A stretch of 64,000 nucleotides of DNA. Origin: JAQGMJ01 sp036498945. GTDB taxonomy: Bacteria > Pseudomonadota > Gammaproteobacteria > Burkholderiales > JAEUOS01. The notes beneath the pieces are model-generated. The model did not search any database and was not told the DNA's origin. It saw only the letters and a program-made list of their open reading frames with translations. Below, in pieces: positions 1 through 6,921 of the stretch; position 1 is the first letter of the stretch; each line of letters opens with the position of its first letter. Position numbers and translations under genes: made by a program. Where the stretch lies: NCBI GenBank assembly GCA_036498945.1, contig DASYEQ010000036.1, positions 1-64,000 of the forward strand, in the 5' to 3' direction.

Positions 1-360
1 GGCGAGCTGGCCGAATTCCTGGTCCAGGGAGTCGCGGTCGGAAGAACCGTTGGTGGCGTTGCGGGCCTGCACCGCCAGTTCACGCATGCGCTGCAGGGCG
101 TCGTTGACGGAGGAGAGCGCGCCGTCGGCGGTCTGCGCCAGCGATACGCCGTCGTTGGCGTTGCGCATCGCGACGTTCATGCCCATGATCTGCGAGTTCA
201 TGCGGGTGGCGATCGCCAGGCCCGCTGCATCGTCGGCCGCGCTGTTGATGCGCAGGCCGGAGGACAGGCGCTGGACCGAAGTCTGCAGCGAGGCCTTGGA
301 GTTCGAAAGGTTCAGTTGCGCGATCAGCGAAGCCGCGTTGGTGTTGATGGTTGCTGCCAT
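1..360 (-). CDS. fliC: Flagellin, N-terminal part (truncated at window edge)
   Basis: Structural subunit of the flagellar filament, exported by the flagellar type III system. The visible 120 codons encode the conserved D0/D1 N-terminus: it begins MAATINTNAASLIAQLN and contains the family signatures QRLSSGLRINSAADDAAG and DGALSSVNDALQRMRELAVQ. The start at 358-360 is set by an AAAGGAG ribosome site a few bases upstream. The 3' part lies beyond the left edge. The gene is divergent from flhDC, separated by about 830 non-coding bases. No convincing sigma-28 promoter was found for it; GCCGGAAA at 472-479 on the minus strand is only a weak -10 candidate. Confidence 0.95.
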   Translation of the reverse strand, partial: MAATINTNAASLIAQLNLSNSKASLQTSVQRLSSGLRINSAADDAAGLAIATRMNSQIMGMNVAMRNANDGVSLAQTADGALSSVNDALQRMRELAVQARNATNGSSDRDSLDQEFGQLA

Positions 361-629
361 GGTGGTGCTCCTTTATCCGGAATCAGAGTTGCATTAAGTA
401 AAGTGCTGTTGCGCTCGCGCGTGCTGCATGCTGCTTGGCTTTCGCCGCATTACAGCGTTGCGGCGCGCTCGTTTCCGGCACCTTGGAGTTTCTTTCGAGG
501 CCTACCCCGATGCAAAACGCCGCCGCGTTTCCATATCTACATATGTAAAAGCGCGGATATACCCAGGCGGTGCCGCTGCCAGTGGTGTCGTGTTGCAAAT
601 ATATTTTGAGAGGGCCCGGATCGAAGCCC

Positions 630-656
630 TAAATAAAAGTCACTTGCTGCCGTAAT
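630..656 (+). promoter_or_regulatory. Sigma-28-like promoter facing flhD
   Basis: TAAATAAA, 11 bases, then GCCGTAAT. The TAAA and GCCG cores and the spacing fit the FliA (sigma-28) pattern, and the -10 is nearly the same as that of the flgM promoter in this window (GCCGTAAA). It points toward flhD, whose start is 539 bases downstream of the -10. It could drive a long-leader flhDC transcript or a small RNA. The outer -35 bases match poorly, so this is a candidate only. Confidence 0.4.
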
Positions 657-820
657 TCCACTGAAGGCCGGCACCGCGCCAACCCTTTTTCTCGCCTTTT
701 GCATGAGGATATGTTCACAAGTCCATGTTTTTAATGAGCTGTGGAATAAGCGGGGGTTGTTGCCCCTTTTCGTTCGACGACAAGCCTGGTGGAAGGCTAA
801 AGTGCGGTCCTGCAGGCAGA

Positions 821-852
821 ACTTCCTATCCAGGGCGCCCGATATAGGAAGT
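821..852. repeat. Inverted repeat upstream of flhDC
   Basis: ACTTCCTAT at 821-829 and ATAGGAAGT at 844-852 are perfect 9-bp arms around a 14-base spacer that itself contains the palindrome GGGCGCCC (833-840). No T-run follows, so it is not an obvious terminator. The arms carry the same TAGGAAGT core that recurs at 999-1006. It may be a dimeric regulator site or an RNA hairpin in the flhDC leader. Confidence 0.5.
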
Positions 853-987
853 GCGGCGCGCAAATGCCCTTCCGATGGACATGCACCGCAGCCCCTGGCC
901 TGCTCCGGCCCACGCCAAAAAAGTCCTTTGGCGACAGGGGCTTGAAAGCGCAGGCGCGGTCCATGTCCGCGGCCTGCCGAAAACCTG

Positions 988-1006
988 CTACAGGCCTGTA
1001 GGAAGT
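988..1006. repeat. Perfect palindrome and third TAGGAAGT copy
   Basis: CTACAGGCCTGTAG at 988-1001 is a perfect 14-bp palindrome. TAGGAAGT at 999-1006 overlaps its right end, and GGAAG/CTTCC arms follow at 1001-1011. It lies about 190 bases before the flhD start, where an operator for a dimeric transcription factor would be plausible. Confidence 0.45.
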
Positions 1007-1194
1007 CTTCCGACACGCCCTGCGGTTCCTTCCCCTAAGCACGCGCGGCGCGCGTGCCTAGGCGCTGGCGCAGCGCTTTTCGCACGTCATGCATGGAGGA
1101 GTTCTGATTAAGAAAAAACGTCCCGGCGACCACAATGGCGTCACTGAGAAACACATCAGTTGACCCGCAAACCAAACGCAACCGAGGACATGAA

Positions 1195-1512
1195 ATGAAC
1201 ATCCAGAACCTGCACAACGAGATTCGCGACGCGAACCTCTCCTACCTGATCCTGGCGCAGAACATGATCCGCGCCGACCGCGCCGAAGCCCTGGTGCGCC
1301 TGGGTCTCTCCGAAGACGTCGCCTCCATCATCGACCAGCTCACCGCCGGTCAGCTGCTGAAGATCGCCGGCTCCAACATGCTGATGTGCCGCTTCCGCTT
1401 TGACGATTCCGTGGTGTGGAACCTGCTCCTGTCGCACACCAAGGACCAGTCGCAAGCCCAGGGCATGCATGCCGCGATCCTGATGGCCGGCAAAGCCGTC
1501 GAGGTGGCCTAA
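1195..1512 (+). CDS. flhD: Flagellar transcriptional activator subunit FlhD
   Basis: FlhD forms a heterohexamer with FlhC (FlhD4C2) that activates class II flagellar promoters. The 105-residue product begins MNIQNLHNEIRDANLSYL and carries the family stretch LILAQNMIRADRAEALVRLG. The ATG at 1195 is chosen because GAGG precedes it at a suitable distance and the length matches FlhD proteins; an in-frame ATG 60 bases upstream would add a tail not expected in the family. flhC follows after two bases, so the pair is co-translated. FlhDC as master regulator fits beta- and gammaproteobacteria. Confidence 0.95.
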   Translation: MNIQNLHNEIRDANLSYLILAQNMIRADRAEALVRLGLSEDVASIIDQLTAGQLLKIAGSNMLMCRFRFDDSVVWNLLLSHTKDQSQAQGMHAAILMAGKAVEVA

Positions 1513-1514
1513 TC

Positions 1515-2114
1515 ATGAAAAAAGTCAAAACCGTCCTCGGCGAAGCCCGTCAAATCGGCCTGGCTTCCGAACTGATCAAGCTGGGCGCCCGCCTGCAGGT
1601 GCTCGAATCCGAAACCACCCTGTCGCGTGAACGCCTGCTGAAGCTGTACAAGGAAATCCAGAAGAAGTCGCCGCCGAAGGGCATGCTGCCTTTCTCGACC
1701 GAGTGGTTCATGACCTGGCAGCCGAACATCCATGCGTCGCTGTTCATGAATCTGTACCAGTCGCTGATCACCTCTTCCGAGATCGACGAAATCGATGCCG
1801 TGATCCGCGCCTACAAGCTGTATCGCGAATACCTGGTGCAACTGGAAATGCCCGAAGTGCTGTCGGTCACCCGCGCCTGGCGCCTGGTCAAGTTCGTCGA
1901 TGCCGGCATGCTGACCACCACTTGCTGCAAGGAGTGCAAGGGCCATTTCGTGGTGCACACCTATGAGTTGACCAAGGACTATGTCTGCGGCCTGTGCAAC
2001 ATGCCCTCCCGTGCCGGCAAGACCAAGGCCAGCATGCAAGTGGTGGACGCCGAAGTTGCCGAAGGAGAAGTGGAAGTCGAAGCGGTGGCCGAAGAGACCG
2101 GGGTGGAAGCCTAA
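1515..2114 (+). CDS. flhC: Flagellar transcriptional activator subunit FlhC
   Basis: DNA-binding partner of FlhD in the FlhD4C2 activator. The 199-residue protein starts MKKVKTVLGEARQIGLASEL. It has the zinc-binding cysteines of the family: C137/C138 and C141, then C158 and C161 in the pattern CCKEC...CGLC. The last 30 residues are an acidic Glu/Val/Ala-rich tail beyond the zinc site. It begins two bases after the flhD stop, typical of the co-transcribed flhDC operon. Confidence 0.95.
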   Translation: MKKVKTVLGEARQIGLASELIKLGARLQVLESETTLSRERLLKLYKEIQKKSPPKGMLPFSTEWFMTWQPNIHASLFMNLYQSLITSSEIDEIDAVIRAYKLYREYLVQLEMPEVLSVTRAWRLVKFVDAGMLTTTCCKECKGHFVVHTYELTKDYVCGLCNMPSRAGKTKASMQVVDAEVAEGEVEVEAVAEETGVEA

Positions 2115-2177
2115 GCCCGAGTTGGAATGCCGTACGGGGATGCCTGCTCCCCATTGCTGGAAAAAGGAGATGGAGAA

Positions 2178-2528
2178 ATGCGTCGTCTGCTTGATTTCAC
2201 GCGTTCCGGCCGCTGGCTGACCATCACCGCGGCCGACAGCCTGGCCGCGCAAGGCGGGACCGCGGATTCGTGCGCAGCCACGACGCCGTCCGGGCCGAAG
2301 GTGAACCTGATGCCGCCCGAGCAGGCACGGCCGGCCACGGATTCGATCCGTCGCCTCATGGAATACACGGTCTGCGGCCACTGGCATGCCGCCGGCGATC
2401 CGCCGGCGCCCTCGCACCTGAATTCGCAGGAAATGCAGCAACTTTTCGACGCCACTTTCTTCGGTGTCGAGGTCAACGAAATACCTGCCGAGAAATGGCG
2501 GGAGATCGCCCCCCTTTTTGACCGATAG
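2178..2528 (+). CDS. Small hypothetical protein between flhC and motA
   Basis: A 116-residue product starting MRRLLDFTRSGRWLTITAAD. The ATG at 2178 is chosen because a strong AAAGGAGA ribosome site precedes it; an upstream in-frame ATG at 2127 has none. I recognise no domain. No signal peptide or membrane segment is evident. The N-terminal half is polar and Ala/Pro-rich; the C-terminal half (MEYTVCGHWHAAG and FFGVEVNEIPAEKW) looks more folded. Its position inside the flhDC-motAB block and in the same direction suggests a motility-linked role, but that is inference. Confidence 0.6.
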   Translation: MRRLLDFTRSGRWLTITAADSLAAQGGTADSCAATTPSGPKVNLMPPEQARPATDSIRRLMEYTVCGHWHAAGDPPAPSHLNSQEMQQLFDATFFGVEVNEIPAEKWREIAPLFDR

Positions 2529-2648
2529 ACCGCTCTGCGCGGTTGATAAATTGCATCTGTTGGCAATGGACGTCCGGCCCATGGGGGTTGGAAGGATTCC
2601 GTTGCCGCGTTTCGCAACCCAAATTCTCGGAAAAAACGGGCGAACAGC

Positions 2649-3509
2649 ATGCTGGTTATTGTCGGTTACATCCTCATCGTAGGCTGTGTGCTGGGCGGCT
2701 ATGTCGCGAGCGGCGGCCACCTGGCCGCGCTGGTGCAGCCGTTCGAACTGCTGATCATTTGCGGCGCCGCCTTCGGCGCCTTCGTCGTGACCAACACCGG
2801 CAAGGTGACCAAGGCCACGTTCAAGCTATTGCCCACCGTGCTGGCCGGCTCCAAGTTCACCAAGGCACGCTACCTGGAACTGATGGGCCTGATGTTCGAG
2901 ATCCTCTCGAAGATCCGCAAGGAAGGCCTGATGTCGATCGAAAAAGACATCGAAGACCCGCACAGCAGCGCACTGTTTTCCAAATACCCGGCGATCGCGG
3001 CCGACCATCACCTGATCGAATTCATCACCGACTACCTGCGCATGATGGTCAGCGGCAACCTGAACCCGATGGAAATCGAGGCGCTGATGGACCAGGAACT
3101 CGAAACCCACCACCAGGAAGGCCACGTGCCGGCGCACGCGATCCAGGCGGTCGCCGACGGCCTGCCGGCTTTCGGCATCGTCGCCGCGGTGATGGGCGTT
3201 GTGCATGTGATGGGCTCGGTGGGCGAGCCGCCGGCGGTGCTGGGCGAGAAGATCGGCGGCGCGCTGGTCGGCACCTTCATGGGCATCTTGATGGCCTATG
3301 GCTTCGTCGGCCCGCTGGCCACTCTCCTCGGGCAGAAGCTCGACGAGAGCTCCAAGCAATTCACTTGCGTGAAAGTCACGCTGCTCGCCAGCATGAACGG
3401 TTACGCCCCTCAAGTTGCGGTCGAGTTCGGCCGTAAGGTGCTCTATTCGACCGAGCGGCCAAGCTTCATCGAACTCGAACAGCACGTCAAGCAAAGCAAG
3501 GGCAAGTAA
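2649..3509 (+). CDS. motA: Flagellar motor stator protein MotA
   Basis: Inner-membrane proton-channel subunit that works with MotB to drive flagellar rotation. The 286-residue length and start MLVIVGYILIVGCVLGGYVA fit proteobacterial MotA. Four membrane segments are visible (about 1-20, 33-52, 170-190, 197-220), with the large cytoplasmic loop between the second and third. The prolines P173 and P222, important in E. coli MotA, fall at the same numbers here. The ribosome site is weak. A hairpin with flanking A and T runs separates it from motB. Confidence 0.95.
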   Translation: MLVIVGYILIVGCVLGGYVASGGHLAALVQPFELLIICGAAFGAFVVTNTGKVTKATFKLLPTVLAGSKFTKARYLELMGLMFEILSKIRKEGLMSIEKDIEDPHSSALFSKYPAIAADHHLIEFITDYLRMMVSGNLNPMEIEALMDQELETHHQEGHVPAHAIQAVADGLPAFGIVAAVMGVVHVMGSVGEPPAVLGEKIGGALVGTFMGILMAYGFVGPLATLLGQKLDESSKQFTCVKVTLLASMNGYAPQVAVEFGRKVLYSTERPSFIELEQHVKQSKGK

Positions 3510-3521
3510 CACTTTTACTGA

Positions 3522-3541
3522 AAAAGGGGCTCGCCCCTTTT
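3522..3541 (+). terminator. Hairpin between motA and motB
   Basis: AAAAGGGG, loop CTCG, then CCCCTTTT make a perfect 8-bp stem 12 bases after the motA stop. The short T-run within the stem resembles a weak intrinsic terminator that could let some transcripts stop before motB, lowering MotB relative to MotA. Only four T residues follow, so readthrough is likely. Confidence 0.45.
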
Positions 3542-3576
3542 GATCTCCGAATCCCGAAGGACCGTTAAAGAACATC

Positions 3577-4662
3577 ATGGCCAAGGCAGAAAAGGGCAAG
3601 GACGGCGCGCCGCTCCAGCCCATCGTCATCAAGCGCATCAAGAAGGTGGCAGGTGGCCACCACGGTGGCGCCTGGAAGATCGCTTACGCCGACTTCGTGA
3701 CGGCGATGATGGCGTTCTTCCTGCTGATGTGGCTGCTCGGCTCGACCTCCAAGGGCGATCTCAAGGGGATCGCCGACTATTTCAACTCGCCGCTGAAAGT
3801 GGCGATGCAAGGCGGCAACGGCTCCGGCGACAGCTCCTCCATCATCAATGGCGGCGGCCAGGACCTGACGCGCCAGTCCGGCCAGGTGAAGAACGGCGAA
3901 AACGCGCCCGAGCACCGCGCCATGAACCTGCAGGCGGCGAAAGCCGAATTCCAGCGCCAGGAGCGCGCCCAGCTGGAAGGGCTGAAGCAGAAGATCGAAG
4001 CCGCGATCGACGCCAACGCCTCGCTGGCGCAATTCAAGAGCCAGATCCGCCTCGACCTCACCGCCGATGGCCTGCGCATTCAGATCGTCGATGAGCAGAA
4101 CCGCCCGATGTTCGATTCCGGCAGCGCGATGATGAAGGATTACGCGCGCGACATCCTGCGCGAGATCGGCCGCGCCCTGGCCGGCGTGGACCACAAGCTG
4201 ACGCTCTCCGGCCACACCGACGCCGCGCCGTTCTCCGGTGGCGAGCGTGGCTACAGCAACTGGGAACTGTCGGCCGACCGCGCCAATGCCGCGCGCCGCG
4301 AGTTGCTTGCCAGCGGGCTGGATGAGGCCAAGATCCTGCGCGTCGTCGGCCTTGCCTCCTCGGTGCCGTTCAAGCAGACCGACCCGCTCGACCCGACCAA
4401 CCGCCGCATCAGCATCATCGTGATGAACCGCGACGCCGAACGCGCCGTTACGCAGGAAGGGCCGTCGGTCGACGTCGGCGACCCCAATGCCGCGCAATCC
4501 CTGGCGCCCGGCGCCGGCCGGCCCCTGGTGGTGACCCCGGGTGCGCTCGCCAGCGCCGCCGCCGAAGAACGCGCCAAGGCCGCGGCCGCGCCGGCCGCCC
4601 CTGCGGCCCCCGATATCACCCCCGTTCGACCGGTGACGCTCACGCCGACCCTGCCGCACTGA
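3577..4662 (+). CDS. motB: Flagellar motor stator protein MotB
   Basis: Stator subunit that anchors the MotA/MotB complex to peptidoglycan and carries the proton-binding aspartate. The 361-residue product has a cytoplasmic basic N-terminus, a single membrane helix from about 38 to 56 (YADFVTAMMAFFLLMWLLG) with the functional Asp at 39, a plug and linker region, and a C-terminal OmpA-like domain with LSGHTDAAPF and NWELSADRANAARREL. The tail is Ala/Pro-rich. The ATG follows the motA-motB hairpin; an upstream in-frame start is not needed. Confidence 0.95.
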   Translation: MAKAEKGKDGAPLQPIVIKRIKKVAGGHHGGAWKIAYADFVTAMMAFFLLMWLLGSTSKGDLKGIADYFNSPLKVAMQGGNGSGDSSSIINGGGQDLTRQSGQVKNGENAPEHRAMNLQAAKAEFQRQERAQLEGLKQKIEAAIDANASLAQFKSQIRLDLTADGLRIQIVDEQNRPMFDSGSAMMKDYARDILREIGRALAGVDHKLTLSGHTDAAPFSGGERGYSNWELSADRANAARRELLASGLDEAKILRVVGLASSVPFKQTDPLDPTNRRISIIVMNRDAERAVTQEGPSVDVGDPNAAQSLAPGAGRPLVVTPGALASAAAEERAKAAAAPAAPAAPDITPVRPVTLTPTLPH

Positions 4663-4733
4663 TTTTCCCGACCACCAACCACGACCCGCGATTCACACCA
4701 CGCTGTCAAAACCTTAAACCGGAGCCAAACCAA

Positions 4734-5666
4734 ATGGGACATAGCGACTACCAACTGCTGAACATGATCGACCAAAAGGCCCGCCTCGCGGGTTCCAACA
4801 AGATGGAACTGCTGCTGTTCTCCCTTGGTGGCAAGGAAAACTTCGGCATCAACGTCTTCAAGGTGCGCGAAGTCTGCGAGACCATGGCGATCACCAAGAC
4901 GCCGAACATGCCCGCGGGCGTGGAAGGCATCATCTCCCTGCGCGGCTCCATCATCCCGGTGATCGACCTGGCCACCTGCCTGAACCTGCCGTTCGCCGGC
5001 GAGCGCAGCAAGCTGATCATCACTGAATTCTCCAGCCACACCCAGGCATTCCTGGTGGCGGACGTGGACCGCATCGTGCGCGTCGACTGGGAACTGGTGA
5101 AGTCGCCCCAGAGCATGGCCTCCAACGCGCTGGGCCTGATCACCGCGATCACCGAACTGCCCGGCGGCAAGCTGGTCTCCATCCTCGACGTCGAGCAGAT
5201 CCTGTCGAACGTCATCGGTGAAGACGTGGTGCCGCACCTGGAGCCGGTCGAAGAAAAAACCCAGGCCACCATCTTCTTCGCCGACGACTCCGGCCTGGCG
5301 CGCAAGAAGATCATGGAAGTGCTGGACAAGATGAAGCTGCCTTACCAGTACGCGATCAACGGCAAGGAAGCGTGGGACAAGCTCACGGCGCTCGCCGGCC
5401 GCTCCGACCAGGAGAAAAAGCGCGTCAAGGAATCCATCGGCCTGATCCTGACCGATGCGGAAATGCCGGAAATGGACGGCTACGTCCTGACCCGCCACAT
5501 CAAGGACGACAAGCGTTTCGAAGGCATCCCGGTTCTGATGCATTCCTCGCTGTCCTCCGTCGCCAACCAGAAACTCGGCCAGCAAGTCGGCGTCGACGCC
5601 TACGTGCCGAAATTCAATCCTGAAGATCTGTGCAAGATGATCTCCGGGATGCTGCAACACGCTTGA
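4734..5666 (+). CDS. cheV: Chemotaxis coupling protein CheV (CheW-REC fusion)
   Basis: Couples chemoreceptors to CheA and can be phosphorylated for adaptation. The 310-residue protein has a CheW-like domain (about 20-165, with GINVFKVREV and GIISLRGSIIPVIDL) followed by a receiver domain (178-305). The receiver has the acidic pair D184/D185, phosphoacceptor D241 in ILTDAEMPEMDG, and a conserved lysine in YVPKF. No free cheW is seen in the window, so CheV may be the only coupling protein encoded here. cheY follows 17 bases later. Confidence 0.93.
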   Translation: MGHSDYQLLNMIDQKARLAGSNKMELLLFSLGGKENFGINVFKVREVCETMAITKTPNMPAGVEGIISLRGSIIPVIDLATCLNLPFAGERSKLIITEFSSHTQAFLVADVDRIVRVDWELVKSPQSMASNALGLITAITELPGGKLVSILDVEQILSNVIGEDVVPHLEPVEEKTQATIFFADDSGLARKKIMEVLDKMKLPYQYAINGKEAWDKLTALAGRSDQEKKRVKESIGLILTDAEMPEMDGYVLTRHIKDDKRFEGIPVLMHSSLSSVANQKLGQQVGVDAYVPKFNPEDLCKMISGMLQHA

Positions 5667-5683
5667 GGCAAAAGGAGCTGTTC

Positions 5684-6070
5684 ATGACCACCGATATGAA
5701 ATTCCTCATCGTCGACGACTTCTCGACCATGCGCCGCATCGTGCGCAACCTCCTGAAGGAAATCGGCTACACCAACGCCGACGAGGCCGAGGACGGCGCT
5801 GCCGCGCTGGCCAAGCTCAAGGGCGGGGCGTTCGACTTTGTCGTCTCCGACATCAACATGCCGAACATGAACGGCTTCGAGCTGCTCACGCAGATCAAGG
5901 CGGACGCCACCATCAAGCACCTGCCGGTGCTGATGGTGACCGCCGAGGCGAAGAAGGAAGACATCGTGACGGCCGCCCAGGCGGGCGCCGCCGGCTACAT
6001 CGTCAAACCCTTCACCAAGGCGACCCTTGAAGAGAAGGTCAACAAGATCATCGAGAAAATGAAAGGCTAA
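5684..6070 (+). CDS. cheY: Chemotaxis response regulator CheY
   Basis: Single receiver domain, phosphorylated by CheA, that binds the flagellar switch to reverse rotation. 128 residues, with D11/D12, phosphoacceptor D56 in VVSDINMPNMNG, T86 and K108 (YIVKPF), all as in canonical CheY. The ATG at 5684 follows AAAGGAG; an earlier in-frame ATG lies inside cheV and gives a non-family tail. It sits between cheV and its phosphatase cheZ. Confidence 0.97.
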   Translation: MTTDMKFLIVDDFSTMRRIVRNLLKEIGYTNADEAEDGAAALAKLKGGAFDFVVSDINMPNMNGFELLTQIKADATIKHLPVLMVTAEAKKEDIVTAAQAGAAGYIVKPFTKATLEEKVNKIIEKMKG

Positions 6071-6083
6071 GCGGGGATCAGCC

Positions 6084-6869
6084 ATGGATAATGCAACCGA
6101 AGATTTGGAAGCCCTGTTCGACCAGATCGCCGAACAGCGCAGCAGCGAGGAAAAGGCGGCAACTTCCGCGCCGGCCTCGCTCGCGCCCGCGCCGACGCTG
6201 AAGTCGGAAGCCGCCGCCGCCAATGCCGCCGCCGCCGCGCAAGGCGAGGCGCCCAAGGAAGGCGAGGCGTTCGACGTTTTTCAGCGCGTCGGCATGCTCA
6301 CCCGCAACCTGCACGATGCCCTGCGCCAGCTGGGCTACGACAAGGGGATCGACAGTGCCGTCGGCGCCTTGCCGGATGCGCGCGCGCGCCTGAACTACAT
6401 CGCCAACCTGACAGGCCAGGCCGCCGAAAAGGCGCTCACCATGGCCGAGCAGGGGGCGGACCTGCAGCAGAAGATGGAAACTGAAGCCACCGCGCTCTCC
6501 AAGGGCTGGGACGACCTGTTCGCCGGGCGCCAGACGCTGGAGCAGTTCAAGTCCACCGCCGCCAGCACGCACGAGTTCCTGAAGAACCTGCCGGCACAGA
6601 CCAGCCAGTCCGGCGCGCTGTTCACCGACATCATGCTGGCGCAGGACTTCCATGACCTGACCGGCCAGGTGGTCAACAAGATCGCCGGCATCGCGCAGAA
6701 CATCGAAGACCAGCTGGTCAAGCTGTTGATCGACGCCACCCCGCCGGAAAAGCGCAACGAAGTCGAGGAAACCTGGCTCAACGGCCCGGTGATCGACGCC
6801 TCCAAGCGTACCGACGTGGTGACCGACCAGGGCCAGGTCGACGACCTGCTCGCCAGCCTCGGCTTCTAA
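6084..6869 (+). CDS. cheZ: Protein phosphatase CheZ
   Basis: Dephosphorylates CheY-P. The 261-residue protein starts with an acidic, Ala-rich segment of about 65 residues. A long helical hairpin follows with the active-site motif AQDFHDLTGQVVNKI, holding the catalytic Asp and Gln. It ends in the typical CheY-binding peptide VDDLLASLGF. It begins 13 bases after cheY. The N-terminal extension is longer than in E. coli CheZ (214 residues). Confidence 0.95.
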   Translation: MDNATEDLEALFDQIAEQRSSEEKAATSAPASLAPAPTLKSEAAAANAAAAAQGEAPKEGEAFDVFQRVGMLTRNLHDALRQLGYDKGIDSAVGALPDARARLNYIANLTGQAAEKALTMAEQGADLQQKMETEATALSKGWDDLFAGRQTLEQFKSTAASTHEFLKNLPAQTSQSGALFTDIMLAQDFHDLTGQVVNKIAGIAQNIEDQLVKLLIDATPPEKRNEVEETWLNGPVIDASKRTDVVTDQGQVDDLLASLGF

Positions 6870-6921
6870 AACCAGCCTCTACCACGAGACGCAAAGCCCC
6901 CGGGATACGAAAAGGGTTGCA

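Larger units (their letters stand above)
361..1194. other. Long non-coding region between fliC and flhD
   Basis: About 830 bases, less GC-rich than its surroundings, between the divergent fliC and flhD genes. I found no convincing ORF; short frames on both strands lack ribosome sites and family resemblance. It carries a sigma-28-like promoter facing flhD (630-656), a 9-bp inverted repeat (821-852), a 14-bp perfect palindrome (988-1001) and three copies of a TAGGAAGT-type motif. It is the expected place for flhDC control sites and could also encode a small RNA. Confidence 0.7.

Noticed and set aside
373..399. TTATCCGG as a reversed sigma-28 -10 for fliC
   Set aside because: It overlaps the fliC ribosome site about 12 bases from the ATG, too close for a promoter, and has no fitting -35.
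472..500. GCCGGAAA on the minus strand as fliC -10
   Set aside because: No TAAAG-like -35 at the right spacing; left as a weak possibility only.
2529..2543. Hairpin ACCGC-TCTGC-GCGGT after the small ORF before motA
   Set aside because: Only five base pairs with no T-run; too weak to call a terminator.
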